Source: Klebsormidium nitens (taxonomy: Eukaryota; Streptophyta; Klebsormidiophyceae; Klebsormidiales; Klebsormidiaceae). From it: DNA of 64,000 bases. The stretch's first letter is position 1, and every line of letters starts with the position of its first letter. Below the pieces are notes generated by a model that searched no databases, had not been told where the DNA came from, and saw nothing but the letters and a program-made list of their open reading frames with translations. The position numbers and the translations under genes were made by a program. This document shows, in pieces, positions 35,647 through 47,600 of the stretch. The stretch is taken from positions 174,523 through 238,522 of the forward strand of contig DF236953.1 in NCBI GenBank assembly GCA_000708835.1, written 5' to 3'.

Positions 35647-38600
35647 ATGGAGGGGGAAGCGAGTGTGAAGCAGCTCTTGCTGCAGCAGACAATTCCCGCC
35701 CTTCCCAACGCCGGCCCGGGCGCCGCCGCTTGGCTGCCCACCTTTGCTGGGTCCAGCTGGCTCGCTTATGGGGCCGGGGGGAGTGTCGTCATTCGCTCCG
35801 CTCCCTCACCCTCTGCAGGGGGGGATAACTCCGCCAGCTCGTTTTTCCAGCAGGTTATCAGCTTGACCAGGGGTTCTAGATGCATTCCAGAAGGGGGTTT
35901 AAATGGACAAGCACCGGGTGAGAATGTGGTTAGGGGCCAAGGTGGTGCAGGGAAACTAGATGGGGGAGATGAAAGCAACGTGGAGTGCGTGGCATGGGCG
36001 CCGCAGGGTGCGGAGCAGCAGGGCGCGCTGGCGGCAGTGTGCGGGGACGCTGTGCACATTCTGGCGCCGCAAAATGATCAGGGCTCCAGCCCAACAGGTG
36101 CTCATTTGGGGGTGTGCTCATTGTTGAAATTGAACAGTATGCGCATATCTTCAGGGATTGTTACTGTGGAAAGACGGAGAAACTGGCAGGGTGGTGTTTA
36201 AAAAGCAGAAGTGTACCTCCATTCGTGTCTGTGTGCTTGACAAATCAATGAACAATAGAACCAAACCAAGTTGAAAGATGGTTTCTCAGAAACCGCTCTT
36301 CACCATGGGGTGGCGAAATGTCAGCTCTTGACTTCCTTTGATCGCTTAATTCCCCCAATTTATAGCTGTCAGCATTGGACAAGCGCTCACATAGAAAGAA
36401 GTTCAATCAAACATGGTCTGCCTCAGGATGATTTGGCAGGGCTTCAGGTGCACTTTGCACCTCGAGACATAGTAGCTGACATATGTAGATGTTTCATGCA
36501 CAGTAAAGTCCACTATATAACTAAACAAAAAACTTCGTCAAGAGAATCACGGGAACTTAGTGACTTTGGGAAAAGGGCAATTTCAGATCTGTCTCTGACT
36601 ACTTTCTGACACCTTTTGACGAACGCTGACACTGACAGCTGTCTTTCTGGATACAGATTTGCCCCTGTTCTGGCGCCCCATCGCTCGTTTACACCACCCC
36701 TCCCCCGTTCACGCTGTGGCTTGGACCCACTCTGGGGACGGCCTCCTCTCCGCGGGTGCAGAGGTCGCCATGTGGCGCCCTACGAAGACGCCACCTGGCA
36801 CCCCAGCCACCTGGCAGCGAATCTGGAGTGGGACCCCCACGGACGGCCCCCAAGTGCAGACCGCAACCACGCAGACGGTGGAGAGCTTAGTGGCGACTGC
36901 ACAAGGGCACGCACAAAATGGGTCGGAGTCGGTTGCGGGTACCCCGGGGCGGCGCAAGCGCCCCGCGTGGGGGAGGGCTACGGAGACCGGTCACGCGACA
37001 GTCTGGTGGCACTGCGCGAAACCCGCTGACGTCAGCACCGATGGTTCCGCTGCGAAGAAAGCCAAGCCGCAGGAGAGCTTGCCAGGAGGTCCGAAACACT
37101 CACGACTGGCTGTTGCGAATGGGGCTCACGCGAGTGCTGAGGTCAGCGGAGCGGGATCGAGCCAGCAGCAGCCACTTGACGACCCGGACTTCGACCCGAA
37201 TCAGGAGCTTCATGCGATCGTCTTACCGCACCCAGGGGCCATTCTAAGCTTGCAGTGGCGCCCCCAGCAAGGACTGCGGGGTCTCGGCCCGAGGCGACAG
37301 GCCCTGCTGACATCATGCGAGGACGGGATTGTCCGGCTGTGGCTCGAGGTAGAGGTGCGCAGGGGCCGCCAGGTGGCGGGCTCCGATTCTCCGTCCACCC
37401 GGGCGCCCCCCCGCTTCTATGTTGGGGCAATTTTCGAGCCGTTTCCGGGTCCTAGCTCTGCGCCTTCTATGCGGGGATGCGTTTACTGGGCGGAAGAGAA
37501 CTCCCCCCGGGGCGCAAAACCGGGGCAGGCTGCTGACGTGGCGGGCTGTGAGTGGCTGGTCGGAGTTCGGGCGGACGGAACGGTCGGGCTTTGGGCGGTT
37601 CACTGCCTGGACGACTTGCACCCTCCGAGAACGCCGCGCATTTCAAAGTGGGACGAATCACCAGGGCTCCTGTCGCAAGGGGAGGTGGCGCCTTCAGAGG
37701 GCGCCAGGTGGCAGCCGTCGGTGCTATCGTGCGCAATCCAGCGGCCGGATGGGGGCCAGGGCGGCCCCCCCACTGCAGTCGAGCTCTGCGAGCGCGTCTC
37801 TGCTTGGGGGTTCCGGTGGGCGCGGATCTGGCCCCCCGTTTTGGCGATTGGCGGTGGGGGGGGCCACATGGTGGGGGGCAACGGGGCCCCTAGAACGGGG
37901 GGGAGGAAAAGCTGGGGAGTGTCGATGGAGGACGTCCGCGTTTTGGGGCTCGGCAGGGGGGTGAAACAGGTGGCAGTGCACCCAAGCCCGGCAGCCGCAC
38001 TGCTGGCGACCGTTGATTCGGATGGGGGGGTCGTTTTGTGGGAGACGGGGGCCCCCGGGACGGATTCGGTGGCGGTTCCTGCAGTGACGGGGCCGTTTGC
38101 GATTATGGGCTCGGCTATTCGGGCTTGCCTGAGCCTCGAGGAGATTGGTGGAGATTCTGGCAGAAAAGAGCGCAGGTACTCGGTTGTTCGCTGGTTGGGA
38201 GGAGCTACGGCTCAGCCCGCGTCAAAACAGTGGCTTCTGAGTCTCCGCAGTGGGGCTGTGGATCTGTGGGAGATCGCAAGAAGCGGGAGCGGGCTGAAAG
38301 ATGCCAAGCTGTCGCTGTTATCTTCGCTCGTTCCCCCTGAGGAGGAGGGGACTCCGAGTCTGGACAACTTTTGCATCGTTCCTGGTTTGGCTGATTCCAA
38401 CGATTGCGCTTTGGGTTCGGCATCCGCAGTGACTTTTCGAGTTTTAGCAACGGGCAACTCGGGACGGTTGCTTCTTGGCTGGCGGTTGGATATCCGGGAT
38501 CCGGCAGGTTCGTCAAGAGGGGTTGCGGCAAGCTGGTGGTTCGGCTCGGAAGAAAGTGAGTCGAACGGCCATTCCGGAGCGGAAGAGGAAAGGACAGCTG

Positions 38601-41600
38601 TCGAAGTGTGCTTCCTTGGTTCGCGAAACTTCGGGGAGACAGAGGCAGTGGTGGATCTGGATTCGGAGATGAGCGAGTGGCCTTCGGAACGGAAAACGGA
38701 AAGAGGCGGCAAGGGGAAGGAACTGTTCGACGGAGAGCATAGTGGGCCGTTCGTATTTGCGACAGCTCATGAAGACGGGAGCGTTCGCTTCTGGGACGTC
38801 GCAGAGGCAGCGGACCAGTCGTCGGACGCCAGCTGGCGCGTAGCGGGTTGGACGCAAGTTTCGGAACAGGGGGGCCTGAAGTCGGTCAGAGTCGCCCCCG
38901 GGAAAGGCCGGATTGCTGTCGTCATCAAGAGCAGAACGAAGCCCAATGACACGTCAGTAGAGCGGGTGCAGATTTGGGAGGGCGAGAGCTGCTTCGGCGT
39001 GGGGGGTGCGTTCACACTGGAGGGCGAGCTGGAACACCCTGCCAGTGGGAACACCCCGGAGGTGGCCTGGGGCGACGCGCACAACGGCCAGCTATTACTG
39101 GCGGTCGCCGGCGGAGAGAAGCTCCACGTGTTCGTCCAGGGACACAGCCCACGAAGGGACCCCGAATCGGGAACGCCGAACAGCGACCTGCAACTGAAAA
39201 CGGGGGGCTGGACGTGTCTCGCCGAAGCGGAGTCTCCGTTCGAGCGGTTCCGGGGTTTGGCGTGGGGTCCGCAAATGTCGCTCATTGCTGGCGCCGGTCC
39301 GAACCTCCACCTTTTCGGACCGTGGCTGACCGGGAAGCCCTCCGTTTCCGTGCTGCCCCTTCCGCCGCCCGAAACGGCAGCGCCCGTAAACGCGCCTCTG
39401 TCGAAAATGACCTACAAGGGGGGGAGCTATTCCCAGTTGTCGCTGGCCCCCTCTGCGTCTACCAGCTCTCTCCCTCAGCTAGGACTCCACTCTAGTTCCG
39501 TCCCCTCACTTACTTCCCTCCTAACCCCTTCCTCTTCCTACGGGTCCCTTTCGGGCGCAGAACAGAAACTACCACTGAAAACCACCTCCGGTGCTGACGT
39601 CATCACGCTTTTTGACGCTGCTGGGGGGGTCGGAGCGCCCCTGGAAGATTACCACCCCCGGGTCTTGTTCCACTTCATGTTTGAGGGGAACAAGAGAAAG
39701 GCGCGCGCATGCTTGCGACACTTGGCTGCAGGGCTGCACGCCACGTCAGCAAAGGGCGCCGAAAGTTCTGGAAGCTCGCGGCACTTCGGGCGCATGCATT
39801 TGTCGGAGCTCGTGAGCTTGGACGAGCCGACAGAAACGTCTAGGCTTCCCTCCAGGCGTGGATCCGCGGTTGGGAGCTCTAGCGCAAAAGCCGGAGACAA
39901 GTACGCGTCGCTGATGTCGAGTTCCTGGGTGGACGAGGAGCCCGGCGGGGAGGGTGACGTCCACGCGGCAAAAGCGGGCGAGTTCGTGAGGAAAGACGCG
40001 GGCGAGCTCTTTACGAAAGCGGAGGCGGAGGCTCTGGCAGAAGCGCTTGCAACAAGTGTGGATGTGCAGGGGCTGACGTCAGACGAGCGGGTGCAGGCAA
40101 GAGAGCGAAAGCGAATCTCTTGCTGCTGCTGCAAGACTCGGCAACTGATAAGATTTCTTCGCTGATTATACGAATTCAAGGGAACACGAATGAAATATTT
40201 AATAAACTGTTTTGCTTGGGAATGTTAATATACAAGGGAATGTCTGATTTCCTGCGTGTTTATTACTCACAGATTGAAAGGCGCGCTTGATTCCTCGCTC
40301 AGAATGCCTTTTCAGGAACAACGCTTTCCTTTGGAGAAACCCTGGGATCTTGAAACCCCGATGCCCAAATTTCAAAGCCTAAAACATCTTGAAACCACGA
40401 TACCCAAATTTCAAAACCAAAAACCTGTTTTGCAGCTGCTGGCAATCATCGACGCTCTGGCTGAGCTGGACGGCGGCAGCGGCACGCCCCGGCTCGCGCT
40501 CGACGCACCCGCGGAGCGCTTCCGGATGGCGACACGTGCCAGCACACTAGCGGCGTCACGGAAACGGGGGCGCACGGCGGGGACGGCGGACATAACTCTT
40601 CCCTCGATGCAGGTGGGTTGGTGCGTGCTTTTCGAAGTAGATCTGGTAGAATCAGAGGGTTGCCTGAGTCGAAGTTGGTGCGGAGCAAGTTTTGGACCCC
40701 TGCAAAGGTTACTGGATCGTTTGTACAAGACGTCCGAGTATCCAATCAATTGAAATGCTCGAGCTCCCGTTTGCGGGTGTATTACAACCGCAAGTGGGCT
40801 TTGTAATGGTTACACGTGTCTGCTGGAAGACCCCTCAGAGTTGTCGACACCACAGTTGCTCGAGGCACTGCCACTTGATGTACTGTGATACGTCAGAATT
40901 CAAAGCTAATCACTCTTGAAGATCTGGAGAGCCACCGGGTATGGCAAGAACAAACTACGATAACATTCTACCACGAATCTACGCTATTTGACACAGCGTT
41001 TTCTTTTGTCACCCAGTCAAAACTTCTGAAGCATGGCTCAACCTGCTGACAATTGCAACACGGCGCTTGGTCTGCTTTCGCGCCAACCGCCGAACTGATC
41101 ATTTTGTCCGTATTGTTCGCAGATGGCGTGGGTCCTTCATTCGGATACCAAGGAGGCCCTGTTGGACGCGTGTCTGCCGGATCCCCCCACGTGGCCCGCG
41201 ATGCGCGCGCTCGGCGCCGGGTTCTGGCACACCAACGTGACGGACCTACGTGCGCGCGTTGAGAAGGCGGCCCGCGCACAATTCATGGAGAAGAAGGACC
41301 CCAAGGACTGCGCGCTGCTCTACTTGGCGCTCGACAGAAAGGTGAGCTTGTTCGTATTCGTTCGGCGGCTTAACGATCTCAAGAAGGGCGTTCTGGAGAG
41401 CGGTTGAGCAGTCCTTTTTTGAGGCTTGATATTTGAGTTGCGTGGCTTTTGTTGGCAGCTTTTGTTGTTTGCTCTTCACAGGAAAAAAGTGAAGGGACTG
41501 TGGAAACATCCTTCAAGAAGCTTTTCTGCCGTTGTTATTTCACTGTGTGTTTCAATCACTCGCCCTGTTGTATCGGTGCGGCGCCTCCAGGGAAGACAAG

Positions 41601-44600
41601 TGTGTAGCTTAGGTCGCCTTAGGTTGTGTCCTCAACACAGTTGCAAAGCCGCTCTTACCTTGTCATGAACAACTTTGGCAAAATGGTCGGAGGTTTGGCC
41701 GTTTTCGATGTCGAGGGTCAACCTGACTCGTCAATCAGCTAATGCTTGGGTCGTAGAGTTGACCCTTATTCAAACCATGCTTCGGAGGGGCCTAATTACA
41801 GAATCAGTAAGCTAGTTTTTATCAACGTAACCACTCTCTTGCAGACCGTGCTGACGGGTCTCTTCAAGCTGAGCCGCGACGAGAGGGACAAGAAGCTGTA
41901 CGAGTTCCTGGGGCGGGATTTCACACAGCCCGCCCACCGGGCCGCCGCGCTCAAGAACTCGTACGTGTTGATGGGCCAGCACCGGCACGAACTAGCGGCG
42001 GCGTTTTTCCTGCTGGGGGGATCCCTCGACGAGGCGGCCGGGGTGTGCTGCAAGAATCTGAAGGACCCCCAGCTGGCGCTGCTGGTCTGCCGGCTGCGGG
42101 AGGGGGCCGATGGGCCGGTCGGGCGGGACATTCTCAAGCGGGAGGTGAGGGGATGTTGTATATTCCTTGAAACAAAGCACTAAAACCTACAAGTCCTAGC
42201 TTTTATTTCTTGCCTTACCGGTTTGCCTTGCGCTTGTTGCCTTAGGCGTGACGCTTTGCCGGTCGGCTTTGGGGTTTGAGCATTGGCTTTTTGGATTTTT
42301 GAGTTCTGTCTCTTTCTTCGGTGTTCAATGAGTGGACTCGGTTTGGAGGTCTCCTTGGTTTTAGCTCTGATAGAATTTTGGTTGTTCCCGCCTGTTTGAA
42401 AAAGTCGAGTAGCTATGGACGTCAATTCGGTCGATACAGTGGGTAGATCCGTCAAAGCTCGCTTGCTTTTAATCTATAAAGCCCCTTCCATGCTCATTAC
42501 AGTCTCACGAAGATCGTCTCCGATGGAAGCTCTTCCTGCCGCAAGGGAGTTAGGCGACGTTTGGCTCTCGCTTAAAGCAGCTTATCGTCTGAGGATTCTG
42601 AACAACAGATATACATATAATCTTCCTGTACTGCCCCGCAGATCCTTCCCTCTGCAAGAGAGTCGGGCGACGCGTGGCTCGCGAGCCTGCTGCTGTGGTC
42701 GCTGGGCAACAAGATCGAGGCTTTGCGGGAGGTTGCGGGATCGGGGACTCCTACCGAGGGCGAGCCACGCTCCGCGCCGATCCTAGACCCGGAAGTCGGG
42801 GACTACTGCGCGCTGCTGGCCGGTAAGTTTCTCCTGTTGATTACCGTTACCGGCTGAAAGTTTTCTTTGGGTTTGCAGCCTGTGTAAAGCGGGCATCGGT
42901 TTGTGTGAAACACGCAGGTCTCACGGCGTGCTGCCGTTCGGCGTGCTGCCTTATTGTAATTACCGAAAGTTGGCCGTGTCCGGGAGTGAGGATTTATTCG
43001 CACCTTCTCCCATCTCCTTCCACGTCATTGATCTTGAGTCCTGTAGACCTAGGCCCGCGCCTAAAGTCGGATTCAGTTGTTTTCACTTCTGCCTCTGTGT
43101 AGAAATCCAATAGCAAGGCCCTGTTTCGCCCACGTTAGTCAACCTTTCTTGTTCTTCTTAGGCAAACCCGGGCTTCAACAAGGCCCCCACGCAAAGGAAG
43201 CCGCCGAGATTGTCAAGCGGGCGACCGTGCGCGCGGCATATGCCTACGACAGAGCGGGACTCCAACTTCAAGCCCTAGAACACCTTCCCTCTGACGTCAC
43301 TTCCCCCACCCAACCTGAGGTCGAAACTCCCAAACCCCCCGAAACGCCGGCATTAAAGGCGAGTTTCGCCCCCTCTGCTTCGATCGAAAGCGGGACTTTC
43401 TCCTGGGGGGGCAGCTTTGGTGGGGCAGGAGGGGGGAGTGCGACGGAGACGACTGCCTCGACAAGTTCGTGGGGNNNNNNNNNNNNNNNNNNNNNNNNNN
43501 NNNNNNNNNNNNNNNNNNNNNNNNNNNNNNNNNNNNNNNNNNNNNNNNNNNNNNNNNNNNNNNNNNNNNNNNNNNNNNNNNNNNNNNNNNNNNNNNNNNN
43601 NNNNNNNNNNNNNNNNNNNNNNNNNNNNNNNNNNNNNNNNNNNNNNNNNNNNNNNNNNNNNNNNNNNNNNNNNNNNNNNNNNNNNNNNNNNNNNNNNNNN
43701 NNNNNNNNNNNNNNNNNNNNNNNNNNNNNNNNNNNNNNNNNNNNNNNNNNNNNNNNNNNNNNNNNNNNNNNNNNNNNNNNNNNNNNNNNNNNNNNNNNNN
43801 NNNNNNNNNNNNNNNNNNNNNNNNNNNNNNNNNNNNNNNNNNNNNNNNNNNNNNNNNNNNNNNNNNNNNNNNNNNNNNNNNNNNNNNNNNNNNNNNNNNN
43901 NNNNNNNNNNNNNNNNNNNNNNNNNNNNNNNNNNNNNNNNNNNNNNNNNNNNNNNNNNNNNNNNNNNNNNNNNNNNNNNNNNNNNNNNNNNNNNNNNNNN
44001 NNNNNNNNNNNNNNNNNNNNNNNNNNNNNNNNNNNNNNNNNNNNNNNNNNNNNNNNNNNNNNNNNNNNNNNNNNNNNNNNNNNNNNNNNNNNNNNNNNNN
44101 NNNNNNNNNNNNNNNNNNNNNNNNNNNNNNNNNNNNNNNNNNNNNNNNNNNNNNNNNNNNNNNNNNNNNNNNNNNNNNNNGCGTCCCCAGACGCAGGAAC
44201 CAGTAGGAGCGAGAAAGATAGCAACCCCTGGGCGGTTGGCGTTACCTCGCCCAACGCCGAAACTTCTAAACCCTCCGCCGAAACCCCTGAACCCTCTGCC
44301 AGATCTCCCAAACCCTCCTCGGAAAACCCGTGGTCTTTCGGCTCTTCGTCGCTCTCAGACGCAGCCGAACCGCAGCCGCCCAAACCCCCCAGATCCTCCG
44401 CGAACCCTTGGGCCTTTGGCGCGACCGCCGACGAGGAAGAGGCGCCGGCCGAAACCTCCAAACCCCCGCCTGCCACGTCAGCAAACCCTTGGTCGTTCGG
44501 ATCGTCCTTCGCTCCGTTAGAAGAGTCGAACGCAGAGACCTCCAAACCCCCGGAACCTCCGTCCGCCGCAAAACCCAACCCCTGGGCGATCGCCTCTTCC

Positions 44601-47600
44601 TTCACGAGCTTTGGCGACTCAGAAGATTCGAGCGCCGAAACCTCCAAACCCGCGGAAGCGCCGGCCGCGGCAAAACCCAACCCCTGGGCGATCGGCTCTT
44701 CGTTCACGAGCTTTGGCGACGAAGCTCCGGCGCCGAAACCTTCGGACGCCTTCAGCTTCGGAGGCAACGAAGACGCGGCCGCCCCCGCGGCCGCGCCCGC
44801 GGCTAAACCCTCGAACCCCTGGAGTTTTGCGCCGCCAGAAGAGGAGGAAGAGGCGAAGGTGGAGGAAGCGGAGGACGTCACGAAGGGGCCGGTGAAGGGG
44901 TCCAGGATCGGCGACGGGTGGCTTGGAGAGCAAGTAAGCTTTGTTCATTTTGTGGATTTAGCTCCTCGAAAGCATTTTCTAAGCGACGGAGATTGCAGGT
45001 TCTGAGGGGTCACAGAAAGGAAGCTTTCTCACGTACATCGGTTTTAGAAGCTCGCCATGTGTGTTTAACTCTAAGAGACTCGCCTTAGATGAGGGTCTCT
45101 GCCCAGAAAGCGGGTAAAGGTCTGATTGGTGGCCGTCTGAAAACTTAGGTCAGAAGGCGGGTAGGTAATACGGAGTGAGTCTCCGAACCTCCAGTTACAA
45201 TGGGAAGAGCCTTGCTTGACTGCTTAACGTCATTACTTTATGTGTACGTCCAACTTATCCCTTCAGGACCACAATTGGTAAAGTCGACGCTTCGCTTCCA
45301 CCTTCCGACAGCCAAACCTTACTCGACGCCAACCTGAACCCCTTCCTTCCTGCTGGTCCAGGTCGTCACCGGCCTCCGCTACAGTATGCGCCACCGTCTG
45401 ACGTCACAGGTCGTCAGCCCTCTGCTGCAGCAGCACCCCAGTTGGGCGATGACGTCAGCAACTTCTCAAGAAGCTGCAGACGAAGCGTCCGAAGAAGAAC
45501 TGCTCCTAGAGGACGTTACTCTAGCGGTCGACCGGTGGCGGGTCGATCCGCAGAGGCTCTCCACCGCCCTCACCTCGCTCGCCCACGGAGGCTCTAGATG
45601 GTCCCTCTTCTGCCGCCTGGTCTGCGGAACCTCTACAGCTTCCCAAGTCAAAACAAGCGCCTCTGGCCCGGATCTGGCGGCGCTGGGCCGGGCGTTTCTG
45701 GCGGAGCCGGGAAAGTACAAGCCCGTGGCCGGAGATATCCTCCGGGCGCTCGTCCACGTGCTGCCACGTGTCGTCTCGGTGTTAGTCCTTGCGAGTGGAG
45801 CGGCGGCGCCGGCGCGCAGCCCGCTGCCACGTCAGCAGCTGTGGGAGGTCCTGCGGGTGGCCGAGGAGGTGCAGGCGCTGACGGGTGACGTGGCGTCTGC
45901 CGAAGCTGCCACGTCATCCAGGGAGGAGAGCGTGAAGAAAGCTGGCGCCGTGGTCGCGCTTTTGCTGTTCTTGGCGGCGGCGTGGTTCGGAAAACGGACC
46001 CAAGGGCTCTTAGCGCTTTTGCAGCCTCTGCTGGAAAACGGCGCCGTGCCGATCGCTCTTTCGAGCAGCCCGCAAGAAACGCACGACTGGATCGAGGGGC
46101 GGATCCAGAAGCTGACGTCATCGGCTCTCCGGGAACAGGGGAAAGCTCCGGACAGCAGAGGGTCAGGCCCGTCCGGCGTTCAAAAGGAACCGCCTGCAAG
46201 CGATCCGTTGCCCCCTAAGAGCCTCGTCGTATCAGAGGCCGACACGTGGCGCGTCCTCAGCACATGCCTCTGGTCGCAAGTGCTCGGGGCCGTCCGGAAA
46301 CAGCTCAGCGGTCCGAAGCCGCCAGAAGCTTTTTCGGACCGTTCGCCCGGGGATCGGTCCCAGGGCTTCGGATGGAACTCCCCCTCTCAGGAGCAGTCCC
46401 CGCTCCTGTCCCCACACTCGGTTTCCCCGCCGGCCTCCCCTCCAGGGGGTCAAAAACGCCCGGCTTCTACCCCCCCGGGTGTGGGCGGCGGAATCGCTGG
46501 AGCTGGAGGTATCTACTCCCGAGGTTCGACTTCCAAACCGGGCCAGGGGGACGAGAAGGCGGCGAGGAAGGTTCGTATCGAAGACGGGATTGTGAGCGCT
46601 TTGGCCGGGGTGCAGACTGGGCTGAGGCGACAGCTGGCGGCGCATGTGAAGCGACAGCTGGCAGGGGCGAAAACTCCGCCGCCTCTAGTTGCGTGGCTGT
46701 GGGAGAACGCTCTGAAGGAGGAGACGGGAGGGGCCCAGGCGGCGATTCCGGTCTTGCATCTGAGTGAGTTGCTGCCTGGTGCTTCTGCTGCGAACGTTGT
46801 TACAATCTGCTTGCACATCAGGTGACGACAACCTGCGATTCATGGCAAGCCTCATTGTGACATTCCGATACAAACTGTGCCATGTCCACTTCAGTGGTCT
46901 TCCGTCATCGCGGCGTAATTGATAACGTGAATGCACAGCTCCTGTTTCCATCAAGAGAACACACACACAAACATTCCGATCGAGCTTCATAAGACCAACT
47001 TAAGACACCCAACCAGCTCAAAAACCCTGATCACCCAACTCAACCGCACTCTCTTCAATTGCCCAGGTAAAGACCCAAAAGACAAGGAGCAAGCGCAGCA
47101 GGCAGCCCTAGCGCTTCTAAATCAGCCCAAGCCGCGGATCCCGGTGCCCCCCCTGGCAAGCCGAGACCCCCTGGAAGCGGAGCTCTGGAGACTGGTGGTC
47201 GACAGGGAGAAGCTACGGGCAGCGCTCGAGATGGAAGGGCTCCCGGCGCCCTCCCCCGGGCTGTTCAAGAGTAAGACAAGATGCAGTCTTCTGGAACTGG
47301 CTTCTAAGACACCTCTCCGCATTCTCTTTCTCGATGGTCATGGACGCCAAAAACAGCTCTGCTCTTTTCTTTGGCCAGTAAAGTTTGTGTGCTGTTGCGC
47401 GCCAGGGAAATGGTGACCTTTCTCAACAATGGAAGGGCTCCTGGCGTCCTCCACGGGGCCGAATACCAACCGTCTGTTTGCAAGTTGTGTTCTCTTGATA
47501 GTGAAGGCCTGTCAAACACCTTGGTTTCTGGAAGAGGAAGGACGTCAGCCGTTGCTCTGAGATAGAGAGAAAGTCCATTCACGTGTTGGAGTTGTGAGAG

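Noticed and set aside
43268..44881. Long minus-strand open frame across the N gap
   Set aside because: Antisense shadow of DMX exon 7, inflated by N bases; Ala/Gly/Ser low complexity.
45648..46199. Minus-strand and alternate-frame open frames over DMX exon 8
   Set aside because: GC-rich exon shadows with no motifs or splice logic.
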